DNA of 64,000 nucleotides from Loxodes magnus (Eukaryota; Ciliophora; Karyorelictea; Loxodida; Loxodidae): positions 1 to 64,000 of the forward strand of contig CAMPDV010001933.1 in NCBI GenBank assembly GCA_946699065.1, written 5' to 3'. Shown here one piece after another: positions 11,500 to 23,404 of this stretch. Every line of letters begins with the position of its first letter. Position 1 is the first letter of the stretch. Below the pieces are notes generated by a model. The model made no database searches. It was given only the letters and a program-made list of their open reading frames with translations, and was not told where the DNA came from. Both the position numbers and the translations under genes were made by a program.

Positions 11500-12230
11500 A
11501 GGAAAGAGTATTGAAGTTATCGAATATTTTGATATAGATATTATAATAGACCCTAAAAAAGCAAATTTTCATTTTTATAAGAAATTGTACTTTAAAAGTT
11601 AGAAAAATACAACGAAGCCCCCTAGAGCTACAATATAGATCTCAAGCAGGATCTAATAATGCAAGTGCTCATATAATAAAGTAGTTTATCTGAAAAAAAT
11701 TAGGAAAAACAAATGAAACCAATGAAAGTTTTAACTAGGCTATAAAACTAAGCAATTTCAATCCAATCTACTTAAAAATAAAGGTTTTTCCCTCTAAAAA
11801 TTAGGAAATTATCGTGAAGAAATGTAATTTTTCAATCAGCCATTTAACTTGATAATAAATACGCAAATGCTTATTATGAAAAAGGTCTTTTCCTTCAAAC
11901 CAAAAATAAGAATCAAGAAGAAATATAAATTTCCATAAAGGAAACTATCTAAACACGAATCTTAAATTTCATCGAAAAGAGTCTCAATAAAATCCGCCAA
12001 AAAAAGGAAGAAAAACAGAAAAAATGATAAAGAAGTTCTTACAGTAAAAAAAATGGGAATTAAGAGGTTCGAAAATGGACAAAAGAAATTTGATTCTAAT
12101 AAGAAATTCTAGAGAAATTGCAGAAAATAGTTTGTGAAAAATTGGAACAACTAATCTGATAGATATCAAAAAATGTATGCCCTGCCTGAAGTAAATAAAG
12201 AATAGAGTGATAAAAAAAGAAAATTTAAGA
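11500..12230 (+). pseudogene. Degenerate TPR-repeat protein
   Basis: Five tetratricopeptide-like units can be read in order: IIIDPKKANFHFYKKLYFK (about 11543), EKYNEAPQSYNIDLKQDL (about 11605), LGKTNETNESFNQAIKLSNF followed by NPIYLK (about 11699-11775), GFSLQKLGNYREEMQFF (about 11781) and NAYYEKGLFLQTKNKNQEE (about 11865). The spacing and the G-Y/F-A pattern match TPRs of about 34 residues. They lie in different frames, so the gene is either broken by indels or split by very short introns. After about 11980 a Lys/Arg-rich tail follows. TPR domains mediate protein-protein contacts; no specific partner can be named. Confidence 0.6.
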
Positions 12231-12679
12231 TTAAGTGAAGAGAAAATGTGGAACTAAAAAGTTTACAAAATTAAACTAATAAGTATTGCAAATAAAACTT
12301 AAGAATTAGGTGCTTAAAATGATCTTTATAATAAAGGAAAAAAAACAAATAAATTTAGATCAAGCTGGAGAAAAATATACTCAATTAAAAAAAAAGTAAA
12401 TTCAGTTAAGTAAGCAAAGTTTTGATGGCTGGAGGATAAAAGTCCTTTTGTTCTGTTTTGTAAAAGAAATATATATGAAGAAAAAAATTTTAAATTTAAA
12501 TAAAAAGGTTGTATTTTAAGAAGACTGTAGTGTAATATAATGAGTTAAAAATACCTTAAAGAAGTATTATACACTAAGAATGCTTCTTTATAATTTAGAT
12601 TTAAAAAAAAAGTTAAAAGTTTAAATACAGAAAATATTTTTAAAAGATTAAATTAAATTAAATTAAAGTGTTAAAGAAG

Positions 12680-12920
12680 GATTGTCTACTTAAGAGCTTC
12701 CTACTTCCCTATCCAACCAATAGGAACTTGATCTCTAGATGGTCTTCTCTCCCTTCACTGTCAAGTTTTCGGAATGGTTGTCTCTTCATAAAGCTTGCTT
12801 TCTTCTTATAAATTTCTCCATTCCTGGTTGGGTAAAATTAGGTTAGGTCATTCCATATTTTCTATTAAATCTTCTTTCTCTTCCAGCATCGTCTCCATAG
12901 GTGGTCTGTTCTCCTACAGA
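12680..12920 (-). repeat. GC-richer island resembling an ORF1 C-terminal fragment
   Basis: Read on the minus strand this gives RKYGMTQPNFTQPGMEKF followed by IRRKQALW. It loosely resembles the segment after the CCHC knuckle in other ORF1 copies (FRKLFRIYPTQSGKIYRKKF at 34 kb). Base composition is much less AT-biased than its surroundings. Probably a small retroelement fragment; the alignment is short and weak. Confidence 0.35.
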
Positions 12921-14344
12921 TTTAATTTTTAAAAGATATTAAATAAATTTTAATTGAATGTTTTTAAAAATTATAAATAGAAAACAAAAGGAATCATCAA
13001 AGGAAATTCAAATAAAATAAAATGTAAATATAAGAATTGTTAAAAAAATTAATGAAAAAAAAACATGTTAAAACTAAAAACTGCTAGTTTTTTAATCGAA
13101 GTTAATTTTTAAAATAAGTATAAAATATGTAAAAAGAATATCGAAATATTTAAGAATGGTCAAACTCAAAAAAAAGATTATTGTAAAGATATAAAAAGAA
13201 AAAAAATTAAAAGAGTTAAGGAATAAAAAATCAAGTTCAAAAAAAAGGGAAAAACCATGATGATTTTGCTTCGCCTTTTTAAATTTATATTAAAAAAAAT
13301 CAGAATAACAATACCAAAAAAAATCTTCCGCTTTTTTATAAAAATATTCTTAGTACTCAATAAGCTTACGCTTGCTTCAGGCCTTAAAATAATGCAAATT
13401 TTTCTTTTTTTTAAGCTTTTGGTTTCCTTCCATTTATTTAAGCTTGCTCTAACTAAGCTTTATGCCTTTTTATTTAAGCAGCCTTTTTCTATTTTTTTTT
13501 AATCTTGGTTTATTTATTTCATAAGATTTCTTCTGGCTTAAATTCGTTTTTTTCCTTTTTTTTATTTTTTATCTTTGAATTTGCAATGTTTTTTTGTCTT
13601 CTTCAGCTTTTATATCATTTTATAAGTTTTGTCTTTTTTGTTTTTTTTCTTTTAAAGCTTTTTTTAAGACTTTTTTGATATCGACTTTCTAAACAACTAA
13701 CTTTGTTTTCTGTTTTGTTTTCGTTTTTAACTAAAGATATCGCAGACTCATATTCTTTTTTTCTGTTTATTTTAAAAATAATTTTTTCTTTTATTTGTAA
13801 GATCTCTTTTTTTGCATGCTATAATTTTAAATTAAAGTATTTTTGATTTACTTGTACTTTGAATGAGAACAGTATATGAAATTTAAAATTTTTTTTTTTT
13901 ACTTTCGATTTCTCTCTTAGACTCTTTATTAAATTTTCTAAAGTTTTCGAAAGTTCTTTTTTTAAGTTTTCATTCAGTTTTCCTTAATTTGATTCTTATG
14001 TCTACTTCAAACTATTATTATTTACCTTTTTTTATATTGTAGTTTTCAATAATTACTTTTTAAATTTCGGGATTTTCATTGATTCATTTTTAGATTATTT
14101 TTTTTCATTTTTTTCATTTTTTTTGACTTTATTTTTCTTTTTTAATTATTATTTTTATTTTGTAAGTAGTTTTTTTGATTTTCTAATAAAGTTTTTATGT
14201 TTCCTTTTTAATTTTTTTAATCTTTTGATATTTGCTTGTTTAAAATTTAAGATTTTGGCTATTTTTATTCGTTTTATTTCAATCTTTCTATTAATTTTGT
14301 TTTAATTTTTTAATTTAGACATACAATTTTTTCAATATAAGGTT
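12921..14344. other. Very A/T-rich region, no clear gene
   Basis: Long poly-T/poly-A tracts. A minus-strand run (14079 down to 13615, Lys-rich, about 154 codons to TGA) is open under the ciliate code, but its composition is near random for this base content. The 14000-14640 part is similar, inverted, to 38000-38500. Confidence 0.4.
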
Positions 14345-15913
14345 ATAAATTCCATGTTTTGTATTTTTGTATTTTTTTTATTATTTCATTAACATTTTCG
14401 TTTAAAATATTTTTATCTTATATAATGTATTTTTGCTTTACTATCACTTACGATTTACTTTTTAAAGTTTATTTTTAATTTATTTTTTAATTTTTAATTT
14501 TTTTAAACTTTTTTGTAGAAATATTAAAACTTTATTCTTTAGATTTGTTTTATTGAAATGTATTTATTTTATTTTATTAAATGAAATATAATATAAAATT
14601 ATAAATGTTTTACGTTTTTCATCCAGCGTTTAACAGGTTTAAATTTTTTCCATTTTTTTTATTTTAAAAACGAATAAATAAATAAAATATTTAATATAAT
14701 AGAAAAAATTAATTTTAATTTAATAAAAGATATATTCAACTTAAAGAAAAATATACTCATAAAAAGATTAATTTAAGATATTAAGAAAGAAGAAAAAGTA
14801 ATTTGATATAAATTTAATCTAAAGTACGGTCTTCATAAAATTTCTTTATAATCCTATTTTTAAGCTTGATGCTAATTATAAAAAATATAAAATCAAGAAA
14901 TTCGAAAGAAATTCTAAACATCCTTTAAACCCTTTTAAATAATAAAATGCACTTTTATTGTATAATCTTTGAGAGAAAAGTTTAAAAATATAAAATTTGT
15001 ATCTAAAAATAAAAAAATTGAAATATTTAATGAAAACACATTAAAAATTAGAATCTTATTTAAAAAGTTAGAGATACTATTGAATAATAAGTCTCTTATT
15101 TTATAATAAAAAATAAAATATATTTAATTAATGGAAAAAGTTATTTTATATTCATCAAGTTAAAACTTAAAACTTCATTAATTTTTTATAAAATAATTTA
15201 TGTTAAGAAATGATAGAAAATTTTTTTATTCTCCTTTGCTATATCTAGACTCTTCTTAAAAAACATATTTTGTAATTATCAGAAGTCTGTTTAATGAGAA
15301 ATGAAATTCTTAAAAGAATTATCAAAATAATCCAATATGTTAAGAAATTATTTTTAGATCTTTTTATATTTACTCCTTCTTAAATGTAATAGTTTAATGA
15401 ATTCTGAATAAACGTGATAAAATTTCACTATAATTTTTTTTAATGTAAAAGAGGAAACCAATATTGATATAATTAGCATCTAAAAAATTTAAAATAGATA
15501 TTAATAGAGAATAGAACCAGGAAATGAGTCATAAAGTGTTATCAGATAACTTGAAACACTCACCCACGAAGTAAAGACAAGAAAAAGTGCCAAGGGTGAA
15601 ATACTCAAAAATCTTGGGTTTAAAAATAAAAATACAAAACTCGAAAATTTACAGTAATGGTACTGTAAACTAAGAAAGTGAAAAAAATTTAGAACGAGAT
15701 TCAAATTAATCTATTAATATAAAGTTAAAGTGCTAGTACGATTATAATTTTGAAAATTTTTAAATTCCGATTAACTCATAACTATGGCTTAAGAAATTTC
15801 TCTGAAAGTGAATGTGATAAATTGGAACTAATTTCGATGTCAATTGTAGCAATATTATGACGAAAATTGTTACGGAAGCCTTTATGGCTTTAAAATATCA
15901 AATAAATAATATG

Positions 15914-16320
15914 ATTATAGAGCGTGTAGCACCTAGATGGCGCCCATTTCTTTCAATATTAATATTAAAAAAAATTTTCTCGTGCTTCTTGTAGTCATTC
16001 TAACCATCCAATGAGTCATATCAGCTTCTCCAAATTAGAATCTGTTTATTAAAAATTATTCTCAAATCTTGAATCAAATGCTCGAGTCTTCTTGAATAAG
16101 ATCAAAATAAGAATTAGTAATTAAGCCATTAGAAGGTCCGTTAGTCAAATGTACATACTGCTAGCGAGGACTTCCGGGTAAGTTAGATTTGTTTCTTCCG
16201 AGCTTTTCCACCTTTCCCCAGGTGATATCTAGTGTGTGATTACTCGTAATACAGTATACACTGCAGAATACACTGCACCAGATTACATACTAGTTTTTCT
16301 GACCACGGCCGACATCCATA
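15914..16320 (-). repeat. SINE-like repeat R2 (copy 3)
   Basis: Same orientation as copy 1, with the terminal block TAGAGCGTGTAGCACCTAGATGGCGC at the low-coordinate end and ACGGCCGACATCCA at the other. It lies inside arm 1, so it was present before the arm was duplicated. It contains a local duplication of the ACACTGCA motif (about 16255-16280). Confidence 0.78.
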
Positions 16321-18390
16321 TATTCATTAAAAAAAGTAAACTCATAATTATGATATTATAGTTTAAACTATTGCTTATGCAGCTTTAGTTGGATCATTAT
16401 TAACCGCATTTTTTTAATTTACTTCTGTAAGTTTTATTCTGATGACTAAGCTCACGTTCAATCTATTATTTTTACTAAAAATTTCATTTTATTCAAGGCT
16501 TTTGCAAAAGTTAAAATAACAGAAATCAAAATGGTTAAATTATATGAACTTTTGAAATAAATTTTTATTAAATTAGAAATTAAATTACTATTAGTATTTT
16601 AATTAAACTTAATAGTTTTCAAAATTGTTTAAGCGGTATAAATTATAAATATATCAAAATTAAGTTAAAAAATTAACATAAAATAAGTATAAAATTAGAA
16701 TTTATTAATTATCTAAAATTATATAAAAAATGGAGACCAGATGGAAATTGACTGTGGACGTTTTTAACATTCTAGTAAGCGTAGGTGCGCAATTAATACT
16801 GAACACCAACACTGTTTGGAAGCTTTCAGCTTTGAGGACAAAATCATTCCATTCTGATCTCATCCTTTCTAGCCTTTCTTGAGGAGAGGTAAGCATTTTT
16901 TAATTGGTATCGTAGAGAGAAACAAGAAATTAAACCATTTTGTAGATTGAATAAAGTCGAAAGAAGAGCCTAATTCAATTTTAATTAATTTAATTTAATT
17001 TAATTTGAAATATTCTTAAAAAAATAAATTATAAGTTTAAAAAGAAGTAAAAATACAAAAGGCTAAAACTTTAAAAAAATTAAAGAAATTAAAAAATCTA
17101 GTAGATATTATAAAAATTAAGTTGAAATTATTATCGTCATCTTAAGTTAATTTTAATAATAGAAATAAGTGAGTGAAACATGTTAGATCATTATAAAAAT
17201 TTCATATTTAATCTTAAATTAAAATTTTGAAATTTCAATACTCTTTTACATAATATTTATGTAATTATTATTATTTTATGATTTAAAAATATTAAGTATA
17301 CTAATTATATTAGCATAATAATATATGTCTAATTAAAAAAAATGTTGTTAACATTTTAACAGAAATTTAGCAACTTAAATTTTTTAATTTTGTTTAATTA
17401 ATCATAAATATCCAAATCATAAGAAAAACCAAAGTAAGTAAAAAATTTATATGCAGTATTAATAAAATAAATAGAATATTGTATAAAATTTTATTTATTA
17501 AGGAGGTAATTTCTTAATCACTTATATAAAAAATAATTTATTTATTTGCAAAAATAAATTCTAAGGCTTTCTCTGGTTTACATATAAATATAAGGACTTA
17601 TTTAAGATATTTAGGTTTACACGTTAGATTTGTATTTTTTTAATAATAATTTAATCTCAAAAAGTTAACTTTAATAGAATAATTTAGTATAATATCAAAA
17701 ATGCTATAATTAAATATTGAAAAAAAGGGGAATGTACAAGCAGTTAAATTCAAGTAATTATTTTGGTTATTGTACCCTTTAATTGGTGTAAGAGGTAGTG
17801 TGCTTTCTTAACTATTTTGGAAATATGAGATTTAGATAAGGAGGTTTGGAGTCTAATATTTCGCAATATTTACAATGGATTGCAGATTCGATGATGACTT
17901 GGCATTATCTACATTTTAGGCGTAGAAAAGATCAATTCTCAAGTATAGATTCTAGTGAGGTTATTATATGTTGTATTTAAGGCTTTCTTAATTCCGAAAT
18001 TGGGTTCTTAAGCAAAATTAAAGTTTATATAAATTTTTTATCTATTATTAGCTTTAATAGACACTTTATTCTATAAATATTAAGCTAGAATGCTGGATTT
18101 CAGATTTTTTAATGACTAAAAACAAAAAACATTTAAATTATAAAAAAGTTATAATTTTTGCTCCTTTCAATTATAAACATTTTAGTTTTATTATTTTCCA
18201 TTTTTCATTCGTAATTTTTTAGCATAATTTGCTTATTTTTACTTCAGTTAAAACAGTTATTTCATTTATGACTACAAAAAAAGTTTAACAAACTTTCTTC
18301 AAGATTTTTAAATTTAGCATAACTACCACACTAAAATCTTCAAAATAAGAAAGAAAATTATAGAGAATTGTTTAATTATATAATATAATT

Positions 18391-18676
18391 GAAAAGATGG
18401 TGGGAGCTGAGATTGACCTTCTTGACTAAACTTTCTGGCTAGGAAAAAGTTCATGTCTTGTCGCTGAGAAAGTCTTTGGTCAGAGTCATTTTCTCAAGGA
18501 TACGCTGTCTTCTAGATTATCCGCTCTTGGTATGGGCTTGAAGCCTGGCTGCTCATAGCGATGGATTTTCCTTGCTGCTGTGCCTGGAGCATAACAGGAT
18601 ATCCCCGTTATTCCATAAAAAGAGAGCGTCGGGTCGTGCAATCGGAAAGGAGTTTCCGGTCCAAAAACTTTTTTAG
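18391..18676 (+). repeat. Dispersed 280-bp GC-rich repeat R1 (copy 1)
   Basis: R1 runs from AAGATGGTGGGAGCTGAG to GTTTCCGGTCCAAAAACTTT and occurs six times (also 23405-23697, 26331-26627, 40236-40526, 50148-50441 and 63061-63345). Shared internal blocks are TCAGAGTCATTTTCT, GATTATCCGCTCTTGG, GAAGCCTGGCTGCTCATAGC and AGCATAACAGGATATCCCCG. Base composition is near 48% G+C against about 20% around it. It carries no tail, box A/B pair or obvious terminal inverted repeat, so its class is unknown. Confidence 0.85.
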
Positions 18677-19190
18677 TTGAAATTAATTAATTAACTTCTT
18701 GCGATGAACTTTAACTTTTTTTTAATCTTTCTCCTTTTAATTCTCCGCCTTTTCTTTATGTTTCTAAGTAAATTCTTTGAGAGGAGAATATATTAATCTA
18801 TATTTAAGGATCAAATTGATATTTTAATTAAAAAAAGCAAATATTTGTTGGAGTATTATTGACTAAAAAGTTAAATTAAATAATGTAAATAGAATATTTT
18901 AAAAGAAATAATATACTTATAATAGAATCATATAATAAGACTAATATTTATTTTAAAGCTTTTCTATCTATTCGTAATAAAGCTCTGGGGTAAAACAGTA
19001 TATAATTCTAGGAATAATTTATTTTTATTGATCTTTTATAATAAAGAAAACTGAAAAAACTAAAAGGAAATTAGTTTAAATGTTTAAAATAAGAATAGAT
19101 AAATATTTAAAAGATCAGTATTTAATTTAATATAAGATTATTGAATCCATTTTTTTTATACTTAACAAACTCAAAATAAAACAGTAATCT
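18677..19190. other. AT-rich spacer
   Basis: No supported feature seen. Confidence 0.4.
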
Positions 19191-19194
19191 TAAT

Positions 19195-19706
19195 TATTTT
19201 AAGAAATTATAGAAACTATCCTAGCATTTTTAAATTGATTATGTGGATGTTAAAGAAAGCAAATAATTCCTACGATTAGTTTAAAATAAAATTAGACAAA
19301 AATTTTATTAAGATTCAATAAGAAGAATGAACTTAATGCCTACAGAATGCTTATTTTTAGATGAAATTGACAATAACACCTCATAATTTCCAATTTACAC
19401 TTACTCTAATCTTAACAAACATATGGTAAGAGAAATTTTATCGATTTATAAGCTTAGAACATTTTCCTATAACTTCTAATATGATTTGCTGTAAAGGTAT
19501 TATAACATTTAAAGCTCTAAAACATTTTCTTGCGGAGACCTTGATACTTTTAAACCTATTCCAGTATGTGAGGTCTTGAAAGAGTTAATTGAAGAATTTA
19601 AAGACTTAAAAAATTATGATTTATTTAAGCTCTTAACCTAAAACCAAAAATATTTAAATGAAAATTTTACGAGTATTCAGTAGCTCAAGAAAATTGACCT
19701 TAGAAG
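19195..19706 (+). pseudogene. Gene fragment interrupted by a retroelement
   Basis: One frame reads continuously as non-random protein: QIDYVDVKESKQFLRLVQNK (from about 19219), then MNLMPTECLFLDEIDNN (19328-), HMVREILSIYKLRTF, CGDLDTFKPIPVCEVLKELI and DLFKLLTQNQKYL. It contains no TGA. It stops abruptly at about 19706, where minus-strand R4 sequence begins, and no continuation was recognised beyond 19965. The family was not recognised. Acidic and hydrophobic residues are well above what random AT-rich DNA gives, so a real exon is likely. Confidence 0.55.
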
Positions 19707-19965
19707 CTGTTCCATGCTCATCTGGCCAGAAGGATTGAACTTTGAGACCTCCTGGTGCAGAGCAAATTTCATCTGCTTTCTGGGCTTCTCTTCTGAGGTT
19801 GGAGTTATCTCATCTGTTGTCTTCTGAGCTTGTTTCTGTTCCTCTTCAGGTTGTTAGAATTAAGAAAAAGGTTAGGGTTAAGGGTAAGAAGACTATCCAA
19901 GATTGGATTCAGGTTTCCTCTCCAACTTTTTGGAGGTGGTGTAGAAACCTCTTTTGAATCCTTCC
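19707..19965 (-). mobile_element. R4 retroelement 5' fragment
   Basis: Closely matches the 5' part of the element at 36845-37815, including CCAGATGAGCATGGA and GGTTTCTA(C/T)ACCACCTC. It contains the R4 start MSMEQLL and then ends at 19706. The retained piece is the 5' end, unlike usual 5'-truncated LINE copies, so later deletion or recombination is likely. Confidence 0.65.
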
Positions 19966-20636
19966 ATTTTTTTTATTTTTTAAATGTAACTTTATTTATA
20001 CATTTTTTATTATAATTTTATGTGAAATTTTACTACTTTGAGGTTTTTTCATATTATTTGAATCAAATTAAATTTAAAATTTTTGCATATTTTAAAGGAT
20101 TTTCATATTTTTTTAAATCATTTTTTTGATTTTTTTAGTGCTTAATGTTTTTTTATTAATAATTAAACTCAAAAACATCATTTTTTTTTAATTTATAAAA
20201 GAAAAATAAATAAAAAAATAAATTTTTATAAGTTTAAAACTTTTGCTTTTCCTTTAAATTCTTTATAAAAAACCTAATTTAAATATTAAAACATTAATTT
20301 TTAATTTCCTTATATATTCTTTTTAATATTTTATTTTAATACAGTTAAAAGCATTCTTTTTCCTAATTTTTAAAACCTTAATTTGTATTTATTTGTTAAG
20401 ATAAAATCCTAAATAAAAAGATGGAAGATTTAAATTTTTTATTTTTAATAATTAATTCTCTTAACCAAAACGAAATAAAAATAAAAAATTTAACAAAAAA
20501 CTTTCAAAAATATTTAAGAAAATTAGTTATAAAAAAATTATAAAAAAGTTATTAAATTAATTTTAAAAATAATAATGAGAATAAATTTTTCAAATTAATT
20601 AATTAAGAATTAATTTAAATCATTGCATACAGTTTT
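19966..20636. other. AT-rich spacer
   Basis: No supported feature seen. Confidence 0.4.
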
Positions 20637-20640
20637 CTAT

Positions 20641-21324
20641 AATGAAATATATCTAAGAGGATAAAATGGAAAACTTCTTGTAAAAAACCTCTTCTCAAAA
20701 GGATTCATCTTACGAGCAATAAAATATATTTTAGCACTCCAATTGCTGTAATAAGAAAATTTCAACCTCCTAAGAACAGTTCAAGCACTAGAAAGAAAAA
20801 TAGAGCACCTGATGTACAATTAATAAAAATAAATGAAAAATGAAAATAAATAGACAGGAAACAACAAAATAGAAGAGCTAGAGAAAAAATTCGACTAATT
20901 CGCAGAACTAACTGAAAGCATATTTTTGCAAAATATACAGGGGAATGATCCTATGGATGTGGAGAAACAGCCTGCAATAAAAGATATTCCCTATAGGAAA
21001 ATATTGCGATGCTGATACTGCAAGAGACCAGGACACAAAGTTAGAAACTGCTTCTAATTCCAATAAAAACAGAAAGCAGAAAATTTAAAGCTATGAAGAA
21101 CCATAAGTAAACTATATTGCACTGCGGAAGGAAGAATTTATAGAAGAAAGATGTACGCAGGGCATGAAATTCTAGAAGACGTGATTATAGCAGGACAAAG
21201 AAGAAATGAACAAATGCTTGGAATGAAGATTGATTGAAGCAAGATTATGAAAATAAAAAAGGGAGAACACGGCACAGATAGATATGTGCTTCAAGAAGAA
21301 GACCCAGAAGAAGACTGGAAATGA
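20641..21324 (+). CDS. Retroelement ORF1 with CCHC knuckle (copy A)
   Basis: One frame stays open through 228 codons when TAR=Gln and TGA=Trp. A helical N-part (VQALERKIEHLMYN, KIEELEKKFDQFAEL) is followed by NDPMDVEKQ, then the knuckle RC-TGA-YCKRPGHKVRNC (21007-), then GRIYRRKMYAGHEILED and an acidic C-terminus EEDPEEDWK-TGA. Internal TGAs lie at the knuckle (21013-21015), at KL-TGA-RTISK and at KID-TGA-SK. NDPMDVE, the knuckle and GRIYRRK recur as SDPMEIE, CYVCNKQHQWKYC and GKIYRKK in the minus-strand ORF at 34 kb, so these are homologous ORF1 proteins. The element ends at about 21412 in (ATT)n. The true start is unknown; the copy may be 5'-truncated. Confidence 0.75.
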
Positions 21325-21387
21325 AAATTTTAACAAAACTATTAAACTTTAAAAAGTGACGAACCTTATTGATAGGTGGGATCACTA

Positions 21388-21412
21388 TAATTAATTATTA
21401 TTATTATTATTA
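21388..21412 (+). repeat. (TTA)n tail of the CCHC ORF1 element
   Basis: A run of TTA repeats directly follows GATAGGTGGGATCACTATAA. It matches the tail position and unit seen after the R4 elements at 25.7 and 36.85 kb. Confidence 0.7.
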
Positions 21413-22309
21413 TGAAAATTTTTATCATCTTTATAAAAATATCTAAAAACTATTAAATTTATAAAGAACATAAAAATTTATTCTTTAAAAATAAAAAAAA
21501 ATACAAATTTTAGTAAAATAATCAATAAATTTTTTATTTTAAAAAGTTTTAAGTAAAAAATAATTCATTAAATTAATCTTTGATTTTATTGTTTTTAAAG
21601 AATAAATTTTAAATCCATTTATTTAAATAAAAAATAAAATTTTTTTATTTTATTATTTGAAAAAAATTCCTAGTTCTAAATAAAACTTTCTAAAAATTTT
21701 GTTTTAAGTAGTGTAAAATATTTATATATTGCATTAAAATTAAAAAATAATAAATTTTGACTTAAAAAATTTAAAATTATTTTTATTTTTGTTTCTGTTT
21801 TTGGAAAAATATATTAACTTATTATTTATTTTTTATTAACTTTGTAAATTTAATCATCTAGATATGAGATAATTTAGTTCTTTATCCCGTTTTAAAATGA
21901 GCAAACGTTCTTCTTTCAAATTTTCCTTAATTTTAAAAATTTTAATTAAATATATTTTATACAAATTTCCTAATTTTTAATTCATATATTATAAAAAAAA
22001 ATTGATATTTTCAATGTTTTTTTAATTATTGATTGTTATTTATAATTAGCTAATTAGTACATATTTACAATTTATCTTTGATACTTATAAGAAAATCCTT
22101 CTGTATTATTAGAAAAAATGTCAACAAGTGTTAGTTAGATTATGTTTATTTTATACATATATTATACTGTAATTTGTTTAATTTTATTTCTCTTATTAAA
22201 AATAAATTCTAAAATTTATTTTTCTGAAATAGATAAAAACCATAAAAATATCTAATTTTCAAATCCCTAAACCTCTAAAGGAATTTCAAAAATTTATAAA
22301 CAAAAGATT

Positions 22310-22930
22310 ATGAAAAAGCAGAAAAAATAACTAAAACAATTTGTTAAGCTGTGCTTAACTTAAAGGAAGATATTAAAAAACAATAAACTAAAACCTATAA
22401 TTTTAGGAGGATATTTAGAACGCTTAAGACAGTTTAAACAATCAAGTTAAGTAAAATTAAGTTTTCTTTAAAATTTAAATGACTATTCTGCTAGATTTAG
22501 CAAATAAAAATTATCATAAGAATGTAATTATGTAGAATATTCATAAAAAAAATCTAAGTAACGTACTGAAGCAAATGAAGTGTTTAATAAAATCTAAATA
22601 GTTAAAAGGGAGCTTTAGAAGAAAAGGAAAAGAGAAGTTCCTGATCATAATGTTAAGAAAAATTCTTATAAAGTTTAAAATAATTAAATTTTTCTAGTAA
22701 TTATTCAGGAAGGTCATGTATCTGTTATTAAGCAAGGAAAAAACCTGAATCATTGTAAAGCAAAAGGGCAAGAATATACAAAAAAATCAAGAAGAAACCT
22801 ATAGAGAAAAGTTCTAAGAAATTTTAGATTTTTGAGATTCAGAACTTATTAAAAACCCCTTTTAAACATTTCTATTAATCCATTTGGTTTCATACTTTTG
22901 GGTAGTTCGGAGAGCTATAAAAGTATCTGA
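22310..22930 (+). CDS. Hypothetical basic protein, 206 aa
   Basis: ATG 22310 to TGA 22928-22930 is exactly in frame with no internal TGA. The protein starts MKKQKKQLKQFVKLCLTQRK, continues KPIILGGYLERLRQFKQSSQ, has an Arg/Lys-rich middle (KRELQKKRKREVPDHNV), then the hydrophobic strand IFLVIIQEGHVSVIKQG, and ends NISINPFGFILLGSSESYKS. Composition is far from random. Many Gln are TAA/TAG. The family was not recognised; the basic middle could bind nucleic acid, but that is a guess. It matters as a frame whose only TGA is the terminal one. Confidence 0.6.
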
Positions 22931-23404
22931 AAAGAGCAAATTATTTTGTCTATAATAGAATTTCTCTTATTTTTTAATTTAATTTTAAAATTTAAAATTA
23001 TTAAAATAAAATAAAATATTTTATTAAAATCAAACTCAAAATATTTAAAATATTATTTTATCATAATTATTATTATTTAAAAGATTATAACTTTTAGTTC
23101 TAAAGAAAAATGAAATTAGATTATTATATTATTTATTCTTATCTTAGTTTAAGTTAATAAATTAAATTATAAAATTTTATTCTTACAATATGATTAACTA
23201 ATGACTAAATTAAATTCATAAACGTTTAAATTTTTTTTAATTTATATCATAAAAGTTTATTAAATTTAAATTTTTAGAAATTTGTATATTTAAGTTTATT
23301 ATTTATGTTTTTTTACTTTTTCTTTCTTATTTAAAAAAATTGTTACATACTCTTTTTTTATTTTTTTATTATACTACCAATTTGCAAAATTTAATTAATT
23401 TCAA
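22931..23404. other. AT-rich spacer
   Basis: Nothing recognised. Confidence 0.4.

Larger units (their letters stand above)
14345..18676 (+). repeat. Arm 1 of a long inverted repeat
   Basis: This 4.3-kb block is repeated in reverse orientation at 40236-44920. Matching landmarks include 14600/44660, 15510-15600/43650-43740, the R2 copies 15914/43345, 16725-16900/42360-42540, 17700-18000/41230-41530 and the R1 copies at the inner ends (18391-18676/40236-40526). Identity is high in most blocks, with scattered substitutions and small indels. The arms enclose about 21.6 kb. Arms this long could be termini of a very large transposon or a segmental inverted duplication; no transposase was identified that would decide between these. 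Confidence 0.85.

Noticed and set aside
13615..14079. Lys-rich minus-strand ORF ending in TGA
   Set aside because: Its 154 codons are almost all A-rich (Lys/Asn/Ile/Leu); expected by chance in poly-A/T DNA and not clearly conserved at 38.0-38.5 kb.
16705..16896. Minus-strand ORF starting MLTSPQERLERMRSEWND
   Set aside because: The arm-2 counterpart (about 42370-42540) carries frame-changing differences, so it is not conserved as protein; kept as part of the inverted repeat.
17450..18010. Possible protein shared by both arms
   Set aside because: Differences between the arms are mostly non-synonymous in every frame and include frameshifts, so there is no evidence of coding constraint.
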